NCBI GenBank assembly: GCA_951812715.1
Contig: OX638323.1
Span: forward strand, 2,956,577-3,020,576
Source of the DNA: an uncultured Pseudohongiella sp.
Lineage (GTDB): Bacteria; Pseudomonadota; Gammaproteobacteria; Pseudomonadales; Pseudohongiellaceae
Reading direction: 5' to 3'
DNA: 64,000 bases
Position numbers and translations under genes: made by a program. The first letter of the stretch is position 1. Each line of letters begins with the position of its first letter. Of the stretch, positions 1 through 9,688 are shown one piece after another. Under the pieces are notes generated by a model. It was not told the DNA's origin. It did not search any database and saw only the letters and a list, made by a program, of their open reading frames with translations.

Positions 1-1304
1 CCGCCTGAGGCTATCTTTGCCAGCGTCCCCGGCTTCTGCCCGCGATTAGTGCTGACCAGAAATTCGACTTTTTCCAGCCCGTTGGCGTTGATGGCGTCCG
101 CGGGCAAAGATTCGAAGCGGATTTCCATGCCCGCATCGCTCATGCCGAGGCGCGCAATGCGCTTGTCGATTTCCCGCGACAACCGGCACGCGCCTTCGCG
201 GCGCTGTTCGCCGATCTGCGCGGCAACGGCTGCGTATTGTTCCCGCAAATTCGAGTCTTCCTCCTGCAAGCGCTGTAATTCTTTTTCGCGGCCTTGAATA
301 TTCTCCAATTGCTCTTGCAGCGATCGCGTCAACGGCGCCAGCTCGGTCGGCCTGACCTTGTGCTTGCGCGCCATGTAATGCAACGAGCCGAGACGTTCAT
401 CTACTTGCGCCAGGCGTTCTGGATCGATGGCAAACTCGTCCTTCGCGGAGCGCAGGTCGGCGGACGCCTCTTCGATCTGGATGCAGGCGGATTCGAGCAG
501 TTCCATCGCATTGGCGATACGGCTACTGTCGCCTTGCAATTCGCCCAGCGGCTGCAATGTGCGCCGCAGACTGCTCAAAGCGTTGAATTGTTCGTGATCG
601 GAAATGTCCTGCACCGCCCCGGTCAGGGCTGCCAGCGCTTGCTCGGCGCCGCTCAGGCGGCGGTGTTCCTGTTCCAGTGATTCTGTTTCGCCATCCGCGG
701 CCGCGAGTTCCCGCAGTTCATCCAGTTGATAAGCCAGCAACTGAACCCGGCCCTCGTCGTCATCGCCGCGCAGCCTCGCGATGGCGCGCTGATTGGTCTG
801 CCATAGGCCGTGCAGCGAACGCAATTCTTCAAGTAGTTTTCGCCCTACGCAATAATCGTCGAGCAAGGAAAGCTGGGTCTGGCGTTGCAATAGCGATTGA
901 TGTTCCTGTTGGCTGACGATATCCACGAGCAGCGCGCCGAGTTGTTGCAGGCTCGCCATGGTCACGGGCGAGTCGTTGACGAACGCTCTCGAGCGGCCGT
1001 CGCTGCCGACCGTGCGGCGGATCAAGCAGGACTCGGCCGCGTCTCCCTGCAATTGGTTGGCTTCCAGCCAGGCGCCTGCGGCGCCGTTGTTCGAAACATC
1101 GAATTCCGCGGCGATCTCGGTTTTTTTCGCGCCGCTTCTGACCACGGTCTTGTCGGCCCGATCGCCGAGCGCAAGCCCGAGCGCGCCAACGATGATCGAC
1201 TTGCCCGCGCCGGTTTCCCCGGTCAGCGCCGAAAGGCCGCCGTGGAAGTCCGAGCCAAGAATTTGCGCGGTGGCGTAATTGTGGATGGAAAGGTGCCGCA
1301 GCAT
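1..1304 (-). CDS. recN: DNA repair protein RecN (5' part; C-terminus beyond the window)
   Basis: RecN is an SMC-like ATPase that acts early in recombinational repair of DNA double-strand breaks. The reading frame starts at the ATG at 1304 with MLRHLSIHNYATAQ and soon reaches the Walker A loop GETGAGKS. The middle is long and rich in charged residues and Leu/Gln, as expected for the coiled-coil arms. At the window edge the frame reads LAKIASGG, the start of the ABC signature (SGGE) that precedes Walker B. About 434 of the roughly 550 residues usual for RecN are present. The gene is divergent from grpE, a common neighbour in gammaproteobacteria. No convincing SOS (LexA) box was seen upstream. 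Confidence 0.93.
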   Translation of the reverse strand, partial: MLRHLSIHNYATAQILGSDFHGGLSALTGETGAGKSIIVGALGLALGDRADKTVVRSGAKKTEIAAEFDVSNNGAAGAWLEANQLQGDAAESCLIRRTVGSDGRSRAFVNDSPVTMASLQQLGALLVDIVSQQEHQSLLQRQTQLSLLDDYCVGRKLLEELRSLHGLWQTNQRAIARLRGDDDEGRVQLLAYQLDELRELAAADGETESLEQEHRRLSGAEQALAALTGAVQDISDHEQFNALSSLRRTLQPLGELQGDSSRIANAMELLESACIQIEEASADLRSAKDEFAIDPERLAQVDERLGSLHYMARKHKVRPTELAPLTRSLQEQLENIQGREKELQRLQEEDSNLREQYAAVAAQIGEQRREGACRLSREIDKRIARLGMSDAGMEIRFESLPADAINANGLEKVEFLVSTNRGQKPGTLAKIASG

Positions 1305-1374
1305 GGCGGGAAAGTATATTGGATCAGCCCTGCAAAGAGTACGGAATTTGATCAAACGCGAGCGCCGCGATTGC

Positions 1375-1402
1375 CTTGAAACATTACCCCAAGTCCCCAT
1401 AT
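1375..1402 (+). promoter_or_regulatory. sigma-32 (RpoH) heat-shock promoter for grpE-dnaK-dnaJ
   Basis: CTTGAA (1375-1380), a 14-base spacer, then CCCCATAT (1395-1402). This matches the RpoH consensus CTTGAA-N13-15-CCCCATnT at every consensus position. It lies about 90 bases upstream of the grpE start and points toward it. Confidence 0.9.
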
Positions 1403-1494
1403 AGGTTTTCGTGACCTAGCGGTTTGGTCAAAGGCTTCGTTTGTTTCGGGGAAACCAGGTTCTTGCGGAATCCCCGGCAGCAGGACGTTAACGT

Positions 1495-2115
1495 ATGAGC
1501 AGAGCAAAGAATTCCAGGGTTGGGGACGAACTGGCGGCAGCGGAAGAAGCGGTCGCCGAAGCAGTCGGGGACGGCGAAGCGGCGGGTGAAGAAACCGCGG
1601 CCGATTCAGCTTCCGACTGGACCCTGGAAGAGGCGCTGGCCCGTTTGGCCGATGCCGAAGAGGAATGCCGCCGAGCCCAGGACAAACTGCTGCGAGTACA
1701 GGCGGAAATGCAGAATTTGCGCCGCCGCACGGAACAGGACATCCAGAAAGCGCACAAATTCGGCCAGGAAAGGTTTAGCAGCGAGCTGCTGGTGGTGATG
1801 GACAATCTTGAGCGCGCCGTCAACGCGGCGAGCGAGCATGAGGACGAAGTCGTCAAGGCGATTCACGAGGGCGTGAACCTGACCTTGAAAAGCTTCGCCG
1901 ACTGTTTCGCGAAGTTCAATATCGAAGCGGTCGACCCAATGGGAGAGCCATTTGATCCAGCCTTGCATCAGGCGATGACGATGCAGGAAAACACCGAGGT
2001 GGAGCCGAATACGGTAATCGCGGTCATGCAGAAAGGCTATACCTTGCATGGCCGGGTGCTGAGGCCGGCGATGGTCGTGGTGTCCACCGAACCGGCGCAA
2101 CTGGAAAAGGACTAG
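1495..2115 (+). CDS. grpE: nucleotide exchange factor GrpE
   Basis: GrpE releases ADP from DnaK and so drives the Hsp70 cycle in the cytoplasm. The 206-residue protein has an acidic low-complexity N-terminus and a long helical stretch (about residues 45-105, with NLRRRTEQDIQKAHKFG). It ends in the beta domain, with the family pattern NPxxHxAM seen here as DPALHQAM and the ending GYTLHGRVLRPAMVVVS. The ATG at 1495 follows an AGGA-type ribosome site. The gene lies directly downstream of the sigma-32 promoter and upstream of dnaK, as expected of a heat-shock operon. Confidence 0.96.
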   Translation: MSRAKNSRVGDELAAAEEAVAEAVGDGEAAGEETAADSASDWTLEEALARLADAEEECRRAQDKLLRVQAEMQNLRRRTEQDIQKAHKFGQERFSSELLVVMDNLERAVNAASEHEDEVVKAIHEGVNLTLKSFADCFAKFNIEAVDPMGEPFDPALHQAMTMQENTEVEPNTVIAVMQKGYTLHGRVLRPAMVVVSTEPAQLEKD

Positions 2116-2229
2116 ACGAGCGCGGGCGGGACTGATCCGTGGCCTTGAATCGGGACGGATTGCATCAATAAATTTATGTGACAGTCGGCAAATGAGAGCG
2201 GGCTGACAAAATTTGCGGAGAAATCGAAC

Positions 2230-4155
<1,926 letters not shown>

Positions 4156-4185
4156 GCCGTTCGGCTTAATAGGGTCGGCGGCGTC

Positions 4186-5304
4186 ATGGCAAAGCGGGAT
4201 TACTACGAAGTTCTCGGCGTAAGCCGTGACGCCGGTCAGACCGATTTGAAAAAAGCCTACCGGCGCATTGCCATGAAGCATCATCCGGACCGCAATCCGG
4301 ATGACAAGGAGTCGGAGTCAAAGTTCAAGGAGGCAAGCGAAGCTTTCGAAGTGCTTTCCGATGACGAGAAACGCGCCCGTTACAACCAGTTCGGGCACGC
4401 TGGAGTGGAAGGCCAGAGCAGTGCCGGCGCGGCGGATTTCGCCGACATCTTCGGAGATATCTTCGGTGACATCTTCGGTGCGCGTCATGGCGGCCGCGGC
4501 GGCGGGCGCCGCCAGGGCGCGGACCTGCAATACCATCTCGAACTCAATCTCGAAGAAGCCGTACAGGGCGTATCGCGGAACATTCGCGTCCCGACCAAGG
4601 TGCATTGCAGCACCTGTGGCGGCAGCGGCGCCCGCAAGGGCACCGAACCGGTGCAATGCAGCGCCTGTGGTGGAATCGGTCAGGTGCGCATACAGCAGGG
4701 ATTCTTCTCCGTGCAACAAACCTGTCCACGCTGCCGCGGGGAAGGCAAACAGATTAAAGACCCCTGTTCCGCCTGTCGTGGCAGCGGCGTCATTGAGGAA
4801 TCCCGCACGCTGTCGGTAAAGGTTCCAGCCGGCGTCGACACCGGCGACCGCATTCGTCTTTCCGGCGAAGGCCAGGTCGGCGCCCGCGGCGGCCCGTCGG
4901 GCGACCTCTACGTGCGGATCGAAGTTCGGCCGCATTCGGTATTCGAGCGCGATGGCGCCGATTTGCATTGCGACATCCCGATCGGCTTCGTCGACGCGGC
5001 CCTCGGCAATGATCTCGAAGTTCCCACCCTCAGCGGCCGCGTAAAGCTCAAGATTCCCGCCGAAACCCAGACCGGCAAGTTGTTCCGCTTGCGCGGCAAG
5101 GGCATCACCCCGGTTCGCGGCGGCCCACCCGGAGATCTGCTCTACCGCCTCGTCGTCGAAACCCCGGTCAAGCTCACCTCGCGCCAGCGAGAACTGCTCG
5201 ACGAGTTTCGCCGAATCCAGGAAGAGCAGGGCAGCCGCCAATCTCCAAGACGGCAAAGCTGGTTCGACGGCGTAAGACGATTCGTAGAAAGTTTAAGGGG
5301 GTGA
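4186..5304 (+). CDS. dnaJ: molecular chaperone DnaJ (Hsp40)
   Basis: J-domain co-chaperone that stimulates DnaK ATPase and delivers unfolded clients. The 372-residue protein has the full class A layout: J-domain with the HPD motif ([11 protein letters not shown]), a Gly/Phe-rich segment with [10 protein letters not shown], and a zinc-binding domain with four CxxCxGxG-type motifs ([32 protein letters not shown]). Two C-terminal client-binding domains follow. It is the last gene of the heat-shock operon. A repeat array begins within 2 bases of its stop codon, so the terminator region has been invaded by, or replaced with, repeats. Confidence 0.97.
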   Translation: MAKRDYYEVLGVSRDAGQTDLKKAYRRIAMKHHPDRNPDDKESESKFKEASEAFEVLSDDEKRARYNQFGHAGVEGQSSAGAADFADIFGDIFGDIFGARHGGRGGGRRQGADLQYHLELNLEEAVQGVSRNIRVPTKVHCSTCGGSGARKGTEPVQCSACGGIGQVRIQQGFFSVQQTCPRCRGEGKQIKDPCSACRGSGVIEESRTLSVKVPAGVDTGDRIRLSGEGQVGARGGPSGDLYVRIEVRPHSVFERDGADLHCDIPIGFVDAALGNDLEVPTLSGRVKLKIPAETQTGKLFRLRGKGITPVRGGPPGDLLYRLVVETPVKLTSRQRELLDEFRRIQEEQGSRQSPRRQSWFDGVRRFVESLRG

Positions 5305-5305
5305 G

Positions 5306-5790
5306 GCCCGGTCGGCGCAGCCGACGAAGCGTAGCTTTTTGAGGGCCGAACGACTTGCCAAGGATGGCAAGGCTGGAGTTTAGCGAAGCCTCGCAGTTGC
5401 GCCAGGGATGGCATGCACAAACAAGTCGAGGGCAAGTTGCCCGGTCGGCGCAGCCGACGAAGCGTAGCTTTTTGAGGGCCGAACGACTTGCCAAGGATGG
5501 CAAGGCTGGAGTTTAGCGAAGCCTCGCAGTCGCGCCAGGGATGGCATGCACAAACAAGTCGAGGGCAAGTTGCCCGGTCGGCGCAGCCGACGAAGCGTAG
5601 CTTCGAGGGCCGAACGACTTGCCAGGGACGAGGCAAGCGTTTACGAAGCGCCAGCTTCGTGCGCAGCCTGAGCGACGTCGAGCTGCGCTCGACGGCTGGA
5701 CCGGCAAGGACGGGGATTGACGACGCCATAGCAGTTTCGCCAAGGACGGCGGGGAGATACCACCAGAAAGCGTTCAAGCCGGCAATGTTC
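5306..5790. repeat. 133-bp direct-repeat array (two full units plus a decayed third)
   Basis: Units start at 5306, 5439 and 5572, an exact 133-base period. The first two are nearly identical. The third matches only in its first part (about 5572-5625) and then decays. Each unit holds small inverted repeats, e.g. GTCGGC/GCCGAC and CTTGCC/GGCAAG, and ends with GCCAGGGATGGCATGCACAA. The frames through it are open on several strands, but the peptides merely repeat in shifted frames, so this is not coding. Related copies occur at 43777-43894 (same strand) and, as a fragment in inverse orientation, at 40121-40142. It resembles a REP/MITE-like dispersed family. No other gene is seen in this gap. Confidence 0.85.
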
Positions 5791-5792
5791 GT

Positions 5793-6206
5793 CTAGTGGT
5801 ACAGCCTGCCCAGATTCCAGCGCGCGATATTTCCTTGATCGTCGATCAATTCCATGATCAGCGGCGCATCGGTTTGCCGTGGCGCCGTGAATTCCAGTTC
5901 GAGGCCCGCGGCCGCGGGCAAATCCAAAGACCGCTCGTTGGTCAGTGCTTCGTTGCCAAATCCGAATGTTATCGATGCCGCATCGTTCGCCTCCAGCATG
6001 ATCCGAAATGTCGCGCCGGGCCTGATTCTGCCTTGAGTGCGGAAGCTGACGCGAATGTCGCCGACCGAACGCGCGCCGTGATGGACCCAGCCGCCGGCAA
6101 CGGCTTCGTATTCGGCGGCGAGCCAGATTGCGATACCAATCAGCACCAGGTTGGGCCAACTCCAGATACCCATGGATCGCCACCAGTCGCTCGCGAAGCG
6201 AATCAT
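5793..6206 (-). CDS. small membrane-anchored protein, last gene of the repeat-peptide operon
   Basis: Function not recognised. The 137 residues comprise a short N-terminus, one hydrophobic segment (about 15-35, PNLVLIGIAIWLAAEYEAVA), then about 100 residues that look like a single beta-sandwich domain on the outer side of the inner membrane. Its ATG overlaps the stop of the upstream PepSY gene by four bases (ATGA), so the two are translationally coupled and probably act together at the membrane. The 3' end abuts the repeat array. The family is unknown to me, and a role in the same iron-linked process is inferred only from operon structure. Confidence 0.75.
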   Translation of the reverse strand: MIRFASDWWRSMGIWSWPNLVLIGIAIWLAAEYEAVAGGWVHHGARSVGDIRVSFRTQGRIRPGATFRIMLEANDAASITFGFGNEALTNERSLDLPAAAGLELEFTAPRQTDAPLIMELIDDQGNIARWNLGRLYH

Positions 6207-7387
6207 TGGGTTTGTGCTTCAGCCGCGGTCGGTAAGACGGCTGCGTCGGAATTCGAACTTTCCCCTATGGCGATTCGCAACCGGCCAGCGTAGATGACGA
6301 TGCCGGTAATCGACATGGCTGTCATCATGATTCCAAAAACGAACCAGAGAATCTTGGTGGTCATGCCGCCGAAATATCCAAAATGCAGCGGATCGGAGGC
6401 CTCGGAAATGCGGGTGTGAAAATCGAGTTCTTCGCCGCGGTAACTACCCAGCACTTCGAGGGTGGTCGGGTCGATATAAACGCCGTTTGCTCGTGGTCGG
6501 ACCAGCGTCGCGTCGAGCGTGCCTTGCACAATGAGTGGCGCCCTGTTGCCGCCTGGAAACAGGATTCTGCGGACTTGCAATTCCGGCAGTTCCTGGCGCG
6601 CCCTTGCTATCGCCAGATCAAGGCTGGCGCCGTCAAGGGAGTCCGGCAGGGCTGATTCCCGTCTTGCCACGTCCAGTTCCGGCCCAGGGAAGGGAGGAGA
6701 CCGGCCGCCGAGTTGTTCCACGAAATACCAGACACTGGTAATCGCGATCAAGGCAACGAACCAGCTTCCCCAAAGACCCGCCAGACGATGCAGGTCTCCG
6801 GTCCAGATACGCGTCTTGCGGCCGAATCGCGGCCACTTGAACAATCCCCGCCAGAACTTCTTGTAGACGACGAATCCCGCGATCAGCGATATCAGCAACG
6901 GAAAGGCGAGAAACGTAACGATTGGAATGCCGATATTCACCGGCATCATCAGATGGCGGTGAGTCGATCGGAAAAACCGCTGCACGTTATAAAAGGATGT
7001 GGCGCCGAGCAGGCTGCCGTCCGGAGGGTCCAGCCAGATTCGCATGTTTTCCCGCCAGGGCGTCAGCGCGATCATGTGCAGGGAGAACCAGTTGTCCTCG
7101 AAACGCGAGAGATTCAGCGGGCGATATTCCGGATACTCCCGCCGCATGGTCTCGAACGCCGCTCCCCATGCGACCCGGTCGGGCGCGATGCGTTCCGTGG
7201 CCCGCATCTCCGGTGTAAGCAGCCAGTCGATTTCGAAACTGAAAACCGCAATCGTTCCCGTTGCGAGGATGAAGGTCATGAACAGGGAAAACTTCAGACC
7301 GATCCAGGAATGAACGGCGAACCAGCGCCGGTCCCGCAACTGCTTGCCCGTTGCGGGTCTGTTGGCGGTTTTGCCCGCGGCTGTCAT
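6203..7387 (-). CDS. PepSY-associated transmembrane (PepSY_TM) protein
   Basis: Inner-membrane protein of 394 residues with four membrane segments: near residues 25-50 (SLFMTFILATGTIAVF), 145-175 (PIVTFLAFPLLISLIAGFVV), 200-225 (SWFVALIAITSVWYFVE) and 340-365 (ILWFVFGIMMTAMSITGIVI). A large periplasmic loop lies between the first and second. Histidines near the segments (HSWIGLKF, HRHLMM, HRLAGLWG) could bind heme. Some members of this family, such as FoxB, are ferric-siderophore reductases, and many are Fur-regulated. It overlaps the upstream oxygenase gene and the downstream small membrane protein gene by four bases each. An iron-reductase role is inference from the family and the Fur box. 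Confidence 0.87.
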   Translation of the reverse strand: MTAAGKTANRPATGKQLRDRRWFAVHSWIGLKFSLFMTFILATGTIAVFSFEIDWLLTPEMRATERIAPDRVAWGAAFETMRREYPEYRPLNLSRFEDNWFSLHMIALTPWRENMRIWLDPPDGSLLGATSFYNVQRFFRSTHRHLMMPVNIGIPIVTFLAFPLLISLIAGFVVYKKFWRGLFKWPRFGRKTRIWTGDLHRLAGLWGSWFVALIAITSVWYFVEQLGGRSPPFPGPELDVARRESALPDSLDGASLDLAIARARQELPELQVRRILFPGGNRAPLIVQGTLDATLVRPRANGVYIDPTTLEVLGSYRGEELDFHTRISEASDPLHFGYFGGMTTKILWFVFGIMMTAMSITGIVIYAGRLRIAIGESSNSDAAVLPTAAEAQTQ

Positions 7388-8571
7388 GATGCGCGCTCGA
7401 TCAGGCCGAACGCGGAGAGCTTGCGAATCGTTTCCACTTGTTTTTCTTCGTCCATGCCGGCAAAAACGGCCATGGAGAACGATTTTCCGGAAAGGAATGC
7501 ATTCAGTCCCGGAAGCGCCGCTATATCAAAATGGATGTTGCCGCCCGGGCCAATGATCACCGCTTCGGAATCGTCGTGCCGCAACTGCGCCCGCAGGAAA
7601 GGGCGGCGAACATAAACGTCGCTTTCCGCTATGGGCGATGAGGCGTCAATCAATGCTCCACGGAGTTCGGGGCGGCGCTGGCGCAAGAAACTTTCCCTGA
7701 AGTAGGTCAGTACTGCCTCGAAATCCGCCTGTTCGGCGAAGTCGCGCGCCAGTTCCCGGAAGCGCCCTTCCAGCGATGTCGAGTCAAAATCCGGTCGCGC
7801 GAAACCCGGCGGCAATGACCGGCGGAATTTTGGATTTCTCAGCGCAACTTCGGAAACCGCTTCCAGCATCAGATCGGCCCATTTCTTTACAATCAGACCA
7901 GCGGTGATATGCAGGGACGGTTCATCGCCATGGCTGGCGGCGTCGTGCATGAGACCGCGCGGGATATACAGGCAGTCCCCCGCCTGCAGCACAAACTCCT
8001 GTTCCAACTCGCCGGGACTATGCACGTCCGACTTGAATGCTTCACCGCTATAGGGGTTTGCAACCGGTTTCTCATACAGCCGCCAGCGCTTTTCGCCGGA
8101 AACCTGGATAACGAAAACATCGTGGTCGTCGTAGTGAGTCTTGAATCCCTGGTTTCCGGGCGGCGTCAGGTAGACATTGGTTTGCACGTGGCAACTGAAT
8201 TCGTTCTCGAGCGAGCGGCAGAATTGCGCCAGGCGCTCGTCGGCAAGTTGCAACTGATTCAATATGATCGTCGCGCCGCGCTGGTAATGTCTTATGACGG
8301 CGCCCCGATCGATATTGCCATTCTTGAACGTGTAGCTGGAACGCTGCAGCGGCGGCTGACTGCGCGCCATGGTTAGCGACGCCGGCTTTAGCTCGGCGTT
8401 GGAAAGGATTGCGTCGATTCGGCAGATATTCAGCAGATCAGCGAAACGACCGGCCTCGGCGTGCCTGCAATGCAAGGCGCGCTGCTCATGATATCGTTCG
8501 AAAAATTCCGCATCCGCAATCGATCCGAGCAGCCAAAATAGCGGATCTCTTTTCTCGAACTCGTCAGTCAT
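7384..8571 (-). CDS. JmjC/cupin-fold (Cupin_4) 2-oxoglutarate oxygenase
   Basis: 395-residue protein resembling ribosomal-oxygenase-type JmjC enzymes (YcfD/RoxA, NO66/MINA53 family), which hydroxylate protein side chains using Fe(II), O2 and 2-oxoglutarate. The iron-binding facial triad is visible: HxD in KTHYDDHDVFVIQ and the distal His in SLHITAG. PRGLMHDAASHGDEPS lies between them, with a typical FVLQAGDCLYIPRG strand. The C-terminal part is helical, as in dimerising members. It starts 6 bases after the repeat-peptide gene and its stop overlaps the PepSY start (ATGA). The close coupling suggests that the exported repeat peptide, not a ribosomal protein, may be its substrate. That is inference. 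Confidence 0.88.
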   Translation of the reverse strand: MTDEFEKRDPLFWLLGSIADAEFFERYHEQRALHCRHAEAGRFADLLNICRIDAILSNAELKPASLTMARSQPPLQRSSYTFKNGNIDRGAVIRHYQRGATIILNQLQLADERLAQFCRSLENEFSCHVQTNVYLTPPGNQGFKTHYDDHDVFVIQVSGEKRWRLYEKPVANPYSGEAFKSDVHSPGELEQEFVLQAGDCLYIPRGLMHDAASHGDEPSLHITAGLIVKKWADLMLEAVSEVALRNPKFRRSLPPGFARPDFDSTSLEGRFRELARDFAEQADFEAVLTYFRESFLRQRRPELRGALIDASSPIAESDVYVRRPFLRAQLRHDDSEAVIIGPGGNIHFDIAALPGLNAFLSGKSFSMAVFAGMDEEKQVETIRKLSAFGLIERAS

Positions 8572-8577
8572 GAGCTC

Positions 8578-9045
8578 TTATCGGTAGTCGAGGCCTCTGC
8601 CGTTGCGACCGCTGTTGTCGGTTCCTTCGCCCCCGGATTGGTCGGAATTGTCGGTGTCTTCACCACCCGACTGATCGGAACCTTCGGTATCCTCACCTAC
8701 GATCTGGTCGCTGCTGTCCGTACCTTCGCCGCCGGCCTGGTCGGAATTGTCGCCTGCTTCACCGCCAGATTGGTCAGTGTCGTCCGTTCCTTCGCCGCCG
8801 GATTGGTCGGCGCTGTCGGTGTCTTCGCCGCCGGCCTGGTCGGCGCTGTCGGTGTCTTCGCCGCCGGCCTGGTCGGTGCTGTCCGTTTCCTCTCCGCCGG
8901 TCTGATCTGAACTGTCGGTTCCTTCCTGTTGCCAATAGGCGTGCGAAGAAGAGACAAGCCCAAGGAAGGACGCGCTGGAAACAGCTACCGCCCCGGTTAC
9001 TATCTGCAAGAATGATCTGCGCTTGTATTGTTCTTTGGTATTCAT
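8578..9045 (-). CDS. Tat-exported acidic 11-residue-repeat peptide
   Basis: A 155-residue protein in two parts. Residues 1-36 form a twin-arginine signal (KRRSFLQ, then a hydrophobic stretch, ending SSSHA just before YWQQE). Residues 42-140 are nine tandem 11-mers of the form xTDxxDQxGGE, e.g. DTDSADQAGGE, followed by a half repeat and the tail GRGLDYR. The mature part has no cysteine and is dominated by Asp, Glu, Gly, Ser and Thr. The ATG at 9045 was preferred over 9078 because GAGG lies 7 bases upstream of it and the Tat motif then sits at the normal distance. It is the first gene of the operon behind the Fur box. Tat export suggests folding or cofactor loading, or modification, before secretion. 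No family is recognised. Confidence 0.82.
   Translation of the reverse strand: MNTKEQYKRRSFLQIVTGAVAVSSASFLGLVSSSHAYWQQEGTDSSDQTGGEETDSTDQAGGEDTDSADQAGGEDTDSADQSGGEGTDDTDQSGGEAGDNSDQAGGEGTDSSDQIVGEDTEGSDQSGGEDTDNSDQSGGEGTDNSGRNGRGLDYR
8626..8922 (-). repeat. 33-bp tandem repeats encoding nine 11-residue units
   Basis: In-frame 33-base units inside the exported peptide gene. Gly-Gly-Glu is invariant except for one unit (IVGE). Asp at position 6 and Gln at position 7 of the unit are kept in all nine, while positions 4, 5 and 8 vary. Synonymous differences between units show the repeats have diverged under protein-level constraint rather than being one recent expansion. Confidence 0.85.
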
Positions 9046-9186
9046 TTCGTTGCCTCGAATCGTTCGTTTGCTGAGCAATCGCGGTTGTTGGAATCAGGAC
9101 GCGATCTAGGCCGCAGGCTAGCACATCTGAACGACTTTCTGCAATTAAGAAGTATTCGCATTCGCATTCTCAAAATTGTTGTTGCA

Positions 9187-9205
9187 AATGGGAATGATTC
9201 GCATT
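9187..9205. promoter_or_regulatory. Fur box between the repeat-peptide operon and a small CxxC gene
   Basis: AATGGGAATGATTCGCATT is palindromic as AATGnGAATnATTCnCATT, the classic gamma-proteobacterial Fur operator form. Only the central base and one base in each arm break the symmetry. It sits 38 bases upstream of the plus-strand ATG at 9244 and 141 bases upstream of the minus-strand ATG at 9045, so it could repress both directions when iron is plentiful. Confidence 0.85.
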
Positions 9206-9243
9206 ACCATCGTGCAGAACATTAACCAGCGCGGTAAAGACCG

Positions 9244-9477
9244 ATGAAAAACCACAAAGTGTGCCGGAGCGAACTTGTCGCCCAAAGTACGTTCAGTTCG
9301 ATCACGGTTTGTCCTGATTGCAATCTCTATCATCTTCACATAGGTCCAATGTCGTTTCGCATGGAGGCGGACATATTTCAAAGCGTGGCGCAGATGATTG
9401 CCGGTTGCCTGGTTCGTCCTGAAGCCACGGAACCGCAAGAGGCCGCTTGCGGCATTGCAACGACGATCAAGCATTAG
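9244..9477 (+). CDS. small CxxC protein, putatively Fur-regulated
   Basis: 77-residue protein with VCPDCNLYHLHIGPMSFRM in its centre: a CxxC pair followed by a His-rich beta segment, then a helical part with two more cysteines. This CxxC-x-x-YHLxxG layout resembles small iron-regulated proteins of gammaproteobacteria, but I cannot name the family. The gene begins 38 bases after the Fur box and diverges from the repeat-peptide operon. The ribosome site is weak. The cysteine and histidine content would suit metal binding, which is inference. Confidence 0.65.
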   Translation: MKNHKVCRSELVAQSTFSSITVCPDCNLYHLHIGPMSFRMEADIFQSVAQMIAGCLVRPEATEPQEAACGIATTIKH

Positions 9478-9688
9478 CGTCAAAATCCGGGGTCCGCTCC
9501 GAATTGAACCGCAAGCTTTACCGAGACTGAAAACGCATAGGTTCCTTTTCTTTCCAGCATAGCCCGATTAAAGTTCTGCCATCGCATCGATTCCAGCGAT
9601 TCTTCCGGTTCGCTCGAAGGCGAGGGCCTAAACGGAGAAAATTCGTTAATATTGGCGGAGCCGCTCGACGACCGAGAGGAGGTCGCCA

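Noticed and set aside
5142-5777. Repetitive antisense protein through the 133-bp array
   Set aside because: The same peptide recurs in shifted frames because the period is not a multiple of three; it is repeat DNA, not a gene.
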